Below, piece after piece: positions 53,183-61,327 of a stretch of DNA of 64,000 nucleotides. The stretch covers positions 96,275 through 160,274 of the forward strand of contig NZ_JALNMH010000005.1 in NCBI RefSeq assembly GCF_023156535.1. The letters are read 5' to 3'. Every line of letters starts with the position of its first letter. The stretch's first letter is position 1. The notes beneath the pieces are model-generated. The model was not told the DNA's origin and did not search any database. It worked only from the letters and a program-made list of their open reading frames with translations. The stretch is from Pseudomarimonas salicorniae (GTDB taxonomy: Bacteria; Pseudomonadota; Gammaproteobacteria; Xanthomonadales; Xanthomonadaceae). The position numbers and the translations under genes are program-made.

Positions 53183-54178
53183 ATGCTGTGCCGCCCCGTT
53201 GCCCCGGCCTGCATGCCCGTGTCGGATTCCACCTCCCGCCTCCACGGATTGCTCTTCGGCGCCGCCGGCGCGGTGCTGTTCTCGGCCAAGGCGATCCTCG
53301 CCAAGTTCCAGTACGCCTACGGCCCGGACTCACTCGACGTGCTCAGCCTGCGCATGCTGTTCGCGCTGCCATTGTTCGTCGTCTACGGCGTGCTGGCCGC
53401 GCGACGCCTGCCGCCGGTCCGGCTCAGCCGCCGGCAGTGGGCGGTGCTCTGGCTGATCGGCCTGCTCGGCTACTACCTGTCCTCGTTGCTGGACTTCTGG
53501 GGCCTGGAGTACGTGCCGGTGTCGCTGGAGCGGCTGATACTGTTCCTCTCGCCGACCTTCGTCCTGCTGATCGGTGCCCTGTGGTTCGGCCGCCGGGTCA
53601 GCGCCGCGCAGTGGCTGGCGCTTGCCATCGGCTATGCCGGCCTGCTGCTGGTGCTGCGCGAGAACCTGCGCATCGAGGGCGAGCACGTGCTGTTCGGCAG
53701 CGCCCTGATTCTCGGTGCCGCGCTCAGCTACGCGCTGTATCTGGTGTTCTCCGGTGAGCTGATCGAGAGGCTGGGCACCGCCCGGCTGGTGCTGGCGGCG
53801 ATGACCATCTCCACCCTGGCCGTGCTGGCCCACTACCTGCTGCTGCGCGACTGGTCCGACCTGTGGCGCTGGCCGGCCGAGGTCTACCTCTGGGCCGCGG
53901 CCAACGCGCTGTTCTGCACCTTCCTGCCGGTCACCTTCACCATGGCCGCAGTGCGCCGGATGGGCTCGGGCATGGCCTCGCAGCTCTCGATCATCGGCCC
54001 GGTGTCGCTGCTCTTCCTTGGCTGGTGGCTGCTCGACGAGGTGATCACCGCACTGCAGCTGCTGGGCACCGGCGTCGTACTGGTCGCCGTGCTGCTGCTG
54101 GGTCGCGAGACGGCAAGGCGCGGTCCGGCGACGCGCAAGGATGCCCCGGCGACCACTCCCGAGCCCCCACGCCCCTGA
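53183..54178 (+). CDS. DMT/EamA-family transporter (second copy)
   Basis: A protein of up to 331 aa with ten helices in two EamA halves (FGAAGAVLFSAKAILAKFQY; ILGAALSYALYLVFSGELIE). Substrates of the superfamily vary. It has little similarity to the transporter at 20652. The ATG at 53183 is weakly preceded by AGGGCGG; the ATG at 53213 (MPVSDSTS) gives a cleaner start just before the first helix and may be the real one. No operon partner is visible. Confidence 0.82.
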   Translation: MLCRPVAPACMPVSDSTSRLHGLLFGAAGAVLFSAKAILAKFQYAYGPDSLDVLSLRMLFALPLFVVYGVLAARRLPPVRLSRRQWAVLWLIGLLGYYLSSLLDFWGLEYVPVSLERLILFLSPTFVLLIGALWFGRRVSAAQWLALAIGYAGLLLVLRENLRIEGEHVLFGSALILGAALSYALYLVFSGELIERLGTARLVLAAMTISTLAVLAHYLLLRDWSDLWRWPAEVYLWAAANALFCTFLPVTFTMAAVRRMGSGMASQLSIIGPVSLLFLGWWLLDEVITALQLLGTGVVLVAVLLLGRETARRGPATRKDAPATTPEPPRP

Positions 54179-54213
54179 GCCGGGCGCGATCGCCCGTGCG
54201 CCGCCCGGGAGGG

Positions 54214-54238
54214 CCTGCCGGCGCTTGCCCCCGGCAGG
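54214..54238 (+). terminator. Hairpin after the EamA gene
   Basis: The 8-bp arms CCTGCCGG and CCGGCAGG close around a 9-nt loop. A second small palindrome (CGGGCG / CGCCCG) lies at 54181-54196. Neither has a T-tract, so termination is only possible. Confidence 0.35.
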
Positions 54239-54339
54239 GCGGCTGACCCGGACTGCGAGACCGCTGCCGAGCCGGCCTTCGCGCTGGCGAGGAATGCGGT
54301 ACGGTCGTGCTGGTCCGCCGTAGCGGGAGGAGAACGAGG

Positions 54340-55998
54340 ATGCGCACGCTTGCCTGGGTTGCCGCAACGCTCCTGCTGGGCCTGGTCGCGGTAACCGCCT
54401 TCGCTCTCTGGCGGCTGGACGGCGAGGCACTGAGGCCCGAACTGGAGACGCGCCTTGGCGAGCAGCTGGGCCGCGCGGTGCAGATCCGCGCGCTGACGCT
54501 GCAGAAGATCCCGCTGCGGCTGAAGGCGCACGGGCTACGCATCGCCGATGACCCCGGCAGCGGGCCTGAGCCCTTCCTCATCGCGGAATCATTGCGGGTC
54601 GATGTCGACCTCTGGGCGCTGCTGCGGGATCGGCGGCTGCATCTGCAGGGCGTGCGGCTCGAGCAGCCGAGACTGAGGCTGGTCGAGATGGCCCCGGGCG
54701 TCTGGAACGGCACCTCGCTGGGCCGGCGCAGCGACGAGGCCGCAGAAGCCGCCGCGGAGGGTGTCGAGGCCGGCCCTGCGCTGCGCCTTGGCCTGCTGGA
54801 GCTCGTCGATGGCGAGGCCCGGGTCGAAGCGCGAGGCGAGCCGCCTCGTACCTACGCTGCGATCGAACTGCAGGTCCGCGAGGTCGGCGCCAGCACCGGC
54901 TCGCCGTTCCGTCTCTCGATGCGACTTCCCGGCGGCGGAAACCTGCGCGCTGAGGGCCGCGCCGGACCCCGCCGCGGGCAGTTCCAGCAGATGCCGTTCC
55001 AGGCGCTTATCGACCTGGAGGGCGCGGACCTCGCCGGGGCCGTCCCGACCGGCGACCCATCGCTGCAGGGCAGACTCGATGCGGCCATCGACGTATCGGG
55101 CGAAAACGGGCAACTGCGGGCGCAGGGCACGGCGACCAGCTACGGGCTTCGGCTGCTCGGCACGGAAGAGGTCGGCGATGGCGCACTGAACTGGGCCTTC
55201 GAGCTGGGCCTGGATCTGCCTCGCCACCTTGCCCGGGTGGACCGCATGCAGCTGCTGCTGGGCGACGCCCGGCTCGACCTGTCGGGCTCGCTGGGCGAGC
55301 TGGACGACACCCCCCGGGCGGCGCTTGCCCTTCGCGGCGCGGCCCTGCCGGTGGACGGGCTGCAGGCCCTGCTGCCCGCGCTGGGCGTGGCCCTGCCGGA
55401 ACGCTCGCGACTGGTCGGCGGCGAGATGGATATCGATCTGCGACTCGAAGGGCCGCTCGATGCGCTGCGCATCGCCGGGCCGCTGGCCCTGCGCAATGCG
55501 ACCCTGGAAGGATTCTCACTGGGCGGTTCGCTGGCCGGTGTCTCCCTGCTGGCCGGCGTGCCGCTGCCGGCCGAGACGCGGATTCGCGAGGCCGGGCTGA
55601 GCCTGCGCGGCGATCCGCGGGTGACCCGCCTCGACGACTTTCGAGCCGAGCTGATCGGGCTGGGCACGCTGCAGGGTGAGGGCGAGATCGCGCGCAGCGG
55701 CCAGCTCGACCTGCGCGCCCGCCTGGACCTCGAGGCGCCGCTCGCGGACGCCGTCGCCGCCCAGGCCCGCTCCGGGGGCAGGCTGGGCCGTGCGGGCGCG
55801 GCGCTGGCCCGCAGCGGGCTGTCCCTGCGCGTCGACGGTGATCTCGATGCCCCGCGCTTCCGCCTCGACGGCAGGGGTCTGGCCCGGGACCTGCTGCCCG
55901 CCCTGCTGGGCGGTGAGCGGCGCGGGGAAGACGAGGAGGAGTCGAAGCCCGACCCTGCCCGCGCCCTGCTCGATGCGCTGCGCGGCAACCGCGACTGA
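54340..55998 (+). CDS. AsmA-family envelope protein
   Basis: A 552-aa AsmA-like protein. An N-terminal membrane helix (MRTLAWVAATLLLGLVAVTA) leads into the chorein-like AsmA start (LETRLGEQLGRAVQIRALTL), followed by long runs of beta-strand hairpins (RLHLQGVRLEQPRLRL, DLSGSLGELDDTPRAALALR). AsmA-type proteins bridge the inner and outer membrane and are linked to phospholipid transport. The ATG at 54340 has a GGGAGGAG site. It sits alone, 111 bp before the CorC-type gene. Confidence 0.85.
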   Translation: MRTLAWVAATLLLGLVAVTAFALWRLDGEALRPELETRLGEQLGRAVQIRALTLQKIPLRLKAHGLRIADDPGSGPEPFLIAESLRVDVDLWALLRDRRLHLQGVRLEQPRLRLVEMAPGVWNGTSLGRRSDEAAEAAAEGVEAGPALRLGLLELVDGEARVEARGEPPRTYAAIELQVREVGASTGSPFRLSMRLPGGGNLRAEGRAGPRRGQFQQMPFQALIDLEGADLAGAVPTGDPSLQGRLDAAIDVSGENGQLRAQGTATSYGLRLLGTEEVGDGALNWAFELGLDLPRHLARVDRMQLLLGDARLDLSGSLGELDDTPRAALALRGAALPVDGLQALLPALGVALPERSRLVGGEMDIDLRLEGPLDALRIAGPLALRNATLEGFSLGGSLAGVSLLAGVPLPAETRIREAGLSLRGDPRVTRLDDFRAELIGLGTLQGEGEIARSGQLDLRARLDLEAPLADAVAAQARSGGRLGRAGAALARSGLSLRVDGDLDAPRFRLDGRGLARDLLPALLGGERRGEDEEESKPDPARALLDALRGNRD

Positions 55999-56109
55999 GC
56001 GACGTCGACGGATTGCCCGTCAGCCGCCAGCGGGCATAATCGTGGCTGACCCACCCCATGACATGAGGCCTTTTCGATCCGGCGGGACGTCCGCTCCGCG
56101 ATCGCCGCC

Positions 56110-57381
56110 ATGAACGACATTCCCCTAAGCCTGCTGTTCTCCGCCCTCTTCGTGCTGCTCTGCTGCTCAGCGTTCTTCTCGAGCTCGGAGACCGCGCTGA
56201 TGGCCCTCAACCGCTACCGGCTGCTGCACCTGGCCCGCGAGGGCGACCGTGGCGCGCAGCTGGCCACCAAGCTGCTGCAGACACCCGACCGGCTGATCGG
56301 CCTGATCCTGCTCGGCAACAACTTCGTCAACATCCTTGCCTCGGCAATCGCCACCGTGGCCTTCGTCCGCATGGTCGGCGAAAGCGGCGTGCTGGTGGCG
56401 ACCGGGGTAATGACGGTCGTCGTGCTGATCTTCGCCGAGGTGGCACCGAAGACCCTGGCCGCCTTCAATCCCGAGCGCATCGCCCTGCCGGCCTCCTACG
56501 TGCTGTGGCCGATGCTGCGCGCGCTCTATCCGCTGGTCAGGCTGATCAACGTGCTGGCCGCCGGCGTGCTGCGCCTGGTCGGCCATCGTGGCGGCCAGAA
56601 GGCCGAGGACGCGCTCAGCCCCGAAGAGCTGCGCACCCTGCTCGAGGAGGGCGGTCAGCTGCTGCCCGAGCGGCATCGGCACATGCTGCTCAACATCCTG
56701 TCCCTCGAAGAGGCCAGGGTCGAGGACATCATGGTGCCGCGCACCGAAATCCGCAGCATCGACCTCGATCAGGACACCGAGAGCCTGCGTCGGGAACTGG
56801 CCGAGTTTCCCTACGGCCGGGCGGTGGTGCATCGCGACGGCATCGACAACGTGCTCGGCATCCTCAACCTGCGCAGCCTGCTCTCCCTGCATGCCCTGCA
56901 CGAGCTGGACGCCAAGGCGGTGGAAGCGCGCCTGCGCAAGCCCTATTTCGTCCCGGAGGGCACCCGCCTGCCGCAGCAACTGCTGGAATTTCAGCGCCAG
57001 CAGCGGCGCTCGGGCCTGGTGGTCGACGAGTACGGCGACATCGTCGGCCTGATCACCCTCGCCGATATCCTCGAGGAGATCGTCGGCGAGTTCACCAGCG
57101 CGCCCAAGCACACCGTGCGCCGGGTCGAGAAGCTGGCCGGCGGCGCCGTGCTGGTCGACGGCCGCATTCCGGTGCACAGCCTCAACCGGCGCCTGGGCTG
57201 GGAGCTGCCCACCGATTCGGCGAACACGCTGAGCGGGCTGATCATCGAGCAGATGGAAAGCCTTCCGAACATCGGCCAGGAGGCCGTGGTCCAGGGCCTG
57301 CGCATGCGTTTCGAACAGGTCGAGGACAACGTCATCACCCTGGTCCGCATCGAACCCGCCGCCCCGCAGCCGGGCTTGTAG
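56110..57381 (+). CDS. HlyC/CorC (CNNM)-type membrane protein
   Basis: A 423-aa protein: DUF21 membrane domain (about 1-185, FSSSETALMALNRYRLLHLA and GNNFVNILASAIATVAF), two CBS motifs (EDIMVPRTEIRSIDLD; GLVVDEYGDIVGLITLADI) and a C-terminal CorC/HlyC domain (GAVLVDGRIPVHSLNRRLG). CNNM-type proteins move or regulate magnesium and respond to nucleotides through CBS. It starts 111 bp after the AsmA-like gene. The palindromic element and the candidate RNA lie downstream. Confidence 0.92.
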   Translation: MNDIPLSLLFSALFVLLCCSAFFSSSETALMALNRYRLLHLAREGDRGAQLATKLLQTPDRLIGLILLGNNFVNILASAIATVAFVRMVGESGVLVATGVMTVVVLIFAEVAPKTLAAFNPERIALPASYVLWPMLRALYPLVRLINVLAAGVLRLVGHRGGQKAEDALSPEELRTLLEEGGQLLPERHRHMLLNILSLEEARVEDIMVPRTEIRSIDLDQDTESLRRELAEFPYGRAVVHRDGIDNVLGILNLRSLLSLHALHELDAKAVEARLRKPYFVPEGTRLPQQLLEFQRQQRRSGLVVDEYGDIVGLITLADILEEIVGEFTSAPKHTVRRVEKLAGGAVLVDGRIPVHSLNRRLGWELPTDSANTLSGLIIEQMESLPNIGQEAVVQGLRMRFEQVEDNVITLVRIEPAAPQPGL

Positions 57382-57445
57382 GGCGCGGCGCCTCGAAGCC
57401 GCGGCCGCGGGCAAGGCGTGGATGGGGCGAGCCGGGAGTCCGTTT

Positions 57446-57820
57446 CGGGCGCGAAGCAGACGTACCGCAAACCCCGAATGTAGGAGCCAGCTCGCTGGCG
57501 ATCGTCCGGTCCGGGGCGCCTATCGCCAGCAAGCTGGCTCCTACACGCAACGGTGCTGCAAGGTCCGGTTTGCGCCGCAAAGCAGCCCTTGCCGCAGTCA
57601 GATTGTGGGAGCGCCCTTGGGCGCGACCGCGGCGCTACGGATTCACCGCAGACCGTGGCCAGAGCGGATCTCCGCGGTCGCGGCCATGTCCGCTCCCGCA
57701 GTCGGGCTGCGTTGGGCGTCGGCGAGATCCATAGGGTGTGCCTTGGCGCACCGATGCGGGCGTTCGGACGGTACGCCCGGTGCGGCCAGCCGCACCCTAT
57801 GAATGTCTTCTTCGCGCCCG
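57446..57820 (+). repeat. Composite palindromic element, copy 6 (375 bp)
   Basis: An 11-bp perfect inverted repeat bounds it: CGGGCGCGAAG at 57446-57456 and CTTCGCGCCCG at 57810-57820. Modules A (57481-57543), B (about 57604-57698) and C (about 57730-57800) are in the standard order. It separates the CorC-type gene from the candidate RNA. Confidence 0.88.
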
Positions 57821-57891
57821 ATGCGGTCCAGCTGCGCAGGCCGCATCGGCGCGGCCGCTTTCGCGTCGCGTGGAACGGTTTTCCGGTGGTG

Positions 57892-58025
57892 GAAAAAAGT
57901 AACCCCGCCGGTGAGGGGGCACCGGCGGGGTCGGGGGGTTGGGACTCGGTAGGGGAGGACCGGTCCCAGAGATCCACTCGTTGGGGGGAGGAGTGAATCC
58001 GCGGACAGCGTTGCACCGTCCGCAG
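57892..58025 (-). ncRNA. Candidate C-rich-loop regulatory RNA, sX13-like
   Basis: Reading the minus strand, four successive hairpins appear. H1: arms at 58018-58023 and 58001-58006 (GCGGAC/GTCCGC). H2: 57991-57995 and 57975-57979 (CACTC/GAGTG) with an 11-nt loop reading CTCCCCCCAAC. H3: a 10-bp bulged stem between 57959-57968 and 57940-57950 with loop CCTCCCCT. H4: a perfect 12-bp terminator stem with loop CCCCCT. Tail: TACTTTTTT. The C-rich loops are complementary to G-rich ribosome-binding sites, as in sX13 of Xanthomonas. An AT-rich promoter-like stretch is upstream at about 58025-58090. No protein is encoded. Confidence 0.6.
57894..57931 (-). terminator. Rho-independent terminator of the candidate RNA
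   Basis: The 12-bp arms ACCCCGCCGGTG (57902-57913) and CACCGGCGGGGT (57920-57931) pair perfectly, and the minus strand continues TACTTTTTT, a classical T-tract. The plus strand has no comparable tail, so the transcript must be minus-strand. Confidence 0.85.
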
Positions 58026-58179
58026 CTATAGATTACCGATCAAAGCTGAAAGTTCAGTGATCCACATCGTAAATAAACCGATAAGTTCAGGAATGATTCA
58101 TCGCTCCGGCACCGGCCCCCTGCCGAAAGTCATGCATCGGGCTGGAACCCGCGCCAGCATTGGCTTTCAGGCCATAAGG

Positions 58180-58201
58180 AGCGGCCCGAAACCGGGCCGC
58201 T
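58180..58201 (-). terminator. Hairpin downstream of the SGNH hydrolase gene
   Basis: Perfect 9-bp arms AGCGGCCCG and CGGGCCGCT around an AAAC loop, about 170 bp after the SGNH stop. The T-tract is poor. It also separates that gene from the promoter region of the candidate RNA. The rest of 58091-58374 shows nothing I can name. Confidence 0.4.
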
Positions 58202-58374
58202 GAAGCGCTGCGGCGACCGCTTGTCGCGCCGGATTGATGCCTTGAAGCGAAGTCCTGCATGCATTCCAAGGGATTTTCCCTAGACCACTCTTCGTTTCAC
58301 CGCAAGGCCCGAAACCCGAGCCGCCCGTGCGGCGCGTCCATTTCTGCAACCACCCGGCGCCGAAACGGAACCGC

Positions 58375-59166
58375 TCAGCCACCGACGGCGATTGTCTGGA
58401 GCAGGGATCCGGGCAGCCTGTCGACGAGCGTCGCGGCCCATTGGCGACAGGCGGCGGCGTTCGGGTGGAAACCGTCTGCAGCGAACTGGCCAGGCGCCGG
58501 AACGAGCGGCATCGGCAGGTGCAGTACGCCGGCCCGGGACTGGGCCAGCGCGGCGAGCAGGCCGTCGAGCTGGCGGGCGCGCAGGCCCAGCAGCTGGCGC
58601 AGCGGGCTGGGCAGCACGGGAAAGCTCTGCAGCGGCGGCAGCCCGGCCAGCATGATCGGAACCCGCGGATTCGCTGCGCGCAGGGCGTCGAGCGCTGCGT
58701 CGAGGTCTTCGGCCACGCGCGCGCGCCGCCGCAACCCGGTGGCATCGTTGACGCCGATCGAGATCAGGATCAGGTCGGCGGCGCCGAGATCCGTGCCGTG
58801 TTCTCCGATCTGTCGGCGCAGATGCCGGCTGGTGGCGCCGTTGCGGCCGCCGGTACACCAGTGCACCTCGCGCTCGAGACGGGCCGACAGCACAGCCGCC
58901 AGCTGCGCCGGCAGGGCCTCGTCCAGACGCTGCAGGCCGACCCCGACGGTGATCGAGTCACCCAGGGCGAGCAGGTGCAGGGGCGGTCCGTTGCCGGCGC
59001 GACCGCGCACCGCGCCGGTTGCCGGCGGTGCGCGATAGGCGGTGCGCCGCAGCCACAGGCCCTGCGCGGCGATCAGCGGCAGGGCCGGCCAGAACAGCAG
59101 GGAGCGCGCGTCGAAGGCGGGACGCGCTGCCCCCGGTCCGACGCGGGTCTCAGGCCGCGAGCCCAT
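58375..59166 (-). CDS. SGNH/GDSL-type esterase
   Basis: A 263-aa SGNH hydrolase. Block I is LLALGDSITVGVGL (catalytic Ser), the oxyanion Gly/Asn region follows in GGRNGATS and ISIGVNDATG, and block V is DGFHPN (Asp and His). An N-terminal membrane segment (SLLFWPALPLIAAQGLWL) suggests a periplasm-facing lipase or acyl-esterase anchored to the membrane. The ATG at 59166 lies inside the end of the upstream oligopeptidase gene (17-bp overlap), typical of an operon. Confidence 0.82.
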   Translation of the reverse strand: MGSRPETRVGPGAARPAFDARSLLFWPALPLIAAQGLWLRRTAYRAPPATGAVRGRAGNGPPLHLLALGDSITVGVGLQRLDEALPAQLAAVLSARLEREVHWCTGGRNGATSRHLRRQIGEHGTDLGAADLILISIGVNDATGLRRRARVAEDLDAALDALRAANPRVPIMLAGLPPLQSFPVLPSPLRQLLGLRARQLDGLLAALAQSRAGVLHLPMPLVPAPGQFAADGFHPNAAACRQWAATLVDRLPGSLLQTIAVGG

Positions 59167-61204
59167 AGCTGCGCAGGAGGGCCGTGGCATCCGGCTCGCG
59201 CCCGCGGAAGGCGACGAAACTCTCCAGCGCCGGACGTGAACCGCCCACGGCGAGGATCTCGCGCCGGTAGCGGGCGCCGGTCTCGGCGTCGAACAGGCCG
59301 GCCTCCTCGAAGGCGGCGAAGGCATCGGCGCTCAGTACTTCGGCCCAGAGGTAGCTGTAGTAGCCCGCCGCATAGCCGCCGGAGAACACGTGGGTGAAGC
59401 TGTTCGGAAAGCGGTGCCAGGCGGGCGGCCTGATCACCGAGACCTCGTCGCGCACTTCATCGAGCAGGGCCAGCGTGCGCGCCCCGCGGGTCGGGTCGAA
59501 CTCCAGGTGCAGGCGGAAATCGAACAGGGCGAACTCGAGCTGGCGGACCAGGAACAGGCCGGCGTGGAAGTGGCGCGCGGCCAGCATCTTCTCGAACAGC
59601 GCCTGCGGCAGCGGCTCGCCACTATCGACGTGGCGGGCGAACAGGTCGAGGGTCTCGCGCTGCCAGCAGAAATTCTCCATGAACTGGCTGGGCAGCTCGA
59701 CCGCGTCCCACTCCACGCCGCTGATGCCGGCCACGCTCGGCCAGTCGACCTCGGTCAGCATGTGGTGCAGGCCGTGGCCGAACTCGTGGAACATCGTGAC
59801 CACGTCGTCGTGGGTCAGCAGGGCCGGCCGGCCGTCGACCGGCGGCGGGAAGTTGCAGGTGAGGTAGGCCACCGGCGGCTGCAGTGCCTGGTCGGCGAAG
59901 CGCGACCGGCAGACGTCCATCCAGGCCCCGCCGCGCTTGCCGGCGCGGGCGTAGTGGTCGACGTAGAAGCCGGCACGCACGCCGCCGTCGGCGTCGACGA
60001 CGTCGTAGAAGGCGACGTCGGGATGCCAGGTGTCGACCCCCTCGCGCTGACGGAACGACACGTTCAGCACGCGGCCGGTGATGGCGAACATGCCTTCGAT
60101 GACGGCGGGCAGCGGGAAGTAGGGTTTGAGGTCCTCCTCGCTGAAGTCGAAGCGGCGCTGGCGCAGCTTCTCGCTGGCGTAGCCGACATCCCAGGGTTGC
60201 AGATCGTCGATGCCGAGCTCTTCGCGGGCGAACTCGCGGAGCGCCTGCAGCTCGCGTTCGGCCACCGGCCTGGCGCGGGCGGCGAGGTCGCGCAGGAAGC
60301 CCAGCACCTTGTCCGGTGACTTGGCCATCTTGTCGTCCAGCGACAGCTCGGCCGCGTTGGCGAAGCCGAGCAGGCGAGCGGCCTCGTGGCGCAGGGCCAT
60401 GATCTTCTCGATGCGCCCGGCGTTGTCGAAACGGCCGGCCTGCGGGCCCTGGTCGGAAGCGCGGGTGTTGTAGGCGGTGTACACCTCGCGGCGCAGGTCG
60501 CGGTCGTCGGCGTAGTTGAGCACCGCCTGCACCGCCGGCCCCTTCAGCGTCGCCATATGGCCCTCGGCGTCATGCTGCCTGGCCATGCCGCGAAGCAGGG
60601 CGCGGGCCGAATCGGGCAGGCCGGCCAGCTCGACCTCGCTGAGCGGCCGGGTCCAGGCGTCGGTGGCATCCAGCACCGCCTCCTCAAAGCCGGTGGCCAG
60701 CTGCGAGAGCTCGCTCTGGATCGCCTTGAAGCGCTCCCGCTCCGCGCCTTCCAGCGCCACGCCGGAGAGCACGAAGCTGCGCAGGCTGTCCTTGACCAGG
60801 GTCTGCCGCGCCGGATCGAGGTCGGCGAACCCGGCCCCGTCGTGGACCTGCTTGACCGCCTCGTAGAGCCCGCGATGCTGGCCGAGGTCGGTGTGGAAGT
60901 CGGTGAGCAGGGCATCGGCCTCGGCATAGGCCTCGCGCAGCGCGGGTGAGTCCTTGACGCCGTGCAGGTGGGACACCGGCGACCAGCTGCGGCTGACCGC
61001 CTCCTCAAGCCGCTCCAGCGGCGCCATCAGGGCGTCGAAGTCGCGCGCCGCGGGGTCGGCGACCAGGGCCTCGACGCCGGCCTCGACCGCAGCGATGCGC
61101 TCACGGATCGCCGGCACGACGTGCTCGGGCAGGATGGAGGAGAAGGCCGGCAGCGGATCGTCGGCCAGCAGCGGATTGTCGGTATCGCGGGAGGGTGCGT
61201 TCAT
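59150..61204 (-). CDS. prlC: Oligopeptidase A (M3 family)
   Basis: A 684-aa cytosolic M3 metallopeptidase that degrades short peptides, including cleaved signal peptides. The zinc motif HEFGHGLHH near residue 473 is complete, and YFPLPAVIEGMFAITGRVL, GGAWMDVCRSRF and PNSFTHVFSGGYAAGYYSYL match the family. Its length is that of E. coli PrlC. The ATG at 61204 lies 103 bp or more from the divergent patatin gene. It overlaps the downstream SGNH gene by 17 bp. Confidence 0.95.
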   Translation of the reverse strand: MNAPSRDTDNPLLADDPLPAFSSILPEHVVPAIRERIAAVEAGVEALVADPAARDFDALMAPLERLEEAVSRSWSPVSHLHGVKDSPALREAYAEADALLTDFHTDLGQHRGLYEAVKQVHDGAGFADLDPARQTLVKDSLRSFVLSGVALEGAERERFKAIQSELSQLATGFEEAVLDATDAWTRPLSEVELAGLPDSARALLRGMARQHDAEGHMATLKGPAVQAVLNYADDRDLRREVYTAYNTRASDQGPQAGRFDNAGRIEKIMALRHEAARLLGFANAAELSLDDKMAKSPDKVLGFLRDLAARARPVAERELQALREFAREELGIDDLQPWDVGYASEKLRQRRFDFSEEDLKPYFPLPAVIEGMFAITGRVLNVSFRQREGVDTWHPDVAFYDVVDADGGVRAGFYVDHYARAGKRGGAWMDVCRSRFADQALQPPVAYLTCNFPPPVDGRPALLTHDDVVTMFHEFGHGLHHMLTEVDWPSVAGISGVEWDAVELPSQFMENFCWQRETLDLFARHVDSGEPLPQALFEKMLAARHFHAGLFLVRQLEFALFDFRLHLEFDPTRGARTLALLDEVRDEVSVIRPPAWHRFPNSFTHVFSGGYAAGYYSYLWAEVLSADAFAAFEEAGLFDAETGARYRREILAVGGSRPALESFVAFRGREPDATALLRSYGLAA

Positions 61205-61327
61205 CTCCCCCACGTTAGTCCCGGTGCGCCGAAAAGCAAGGGCGCGGCTACACTGGATGCCCAGGCTGGCGTCGCCGCAGGAGGGCTGGATGCAGGCAGC
61301 TTCAAGGTGTTCGGCAGGGCGCCGCCG

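Noticed and set aside
58026-58067. Short minus-strand frame encoding MWITELSALIGNL just before the candidate RNA
   Set aside because: Only 13 codons, without a clear ribosome-binding site; more likely part of the promoter region.
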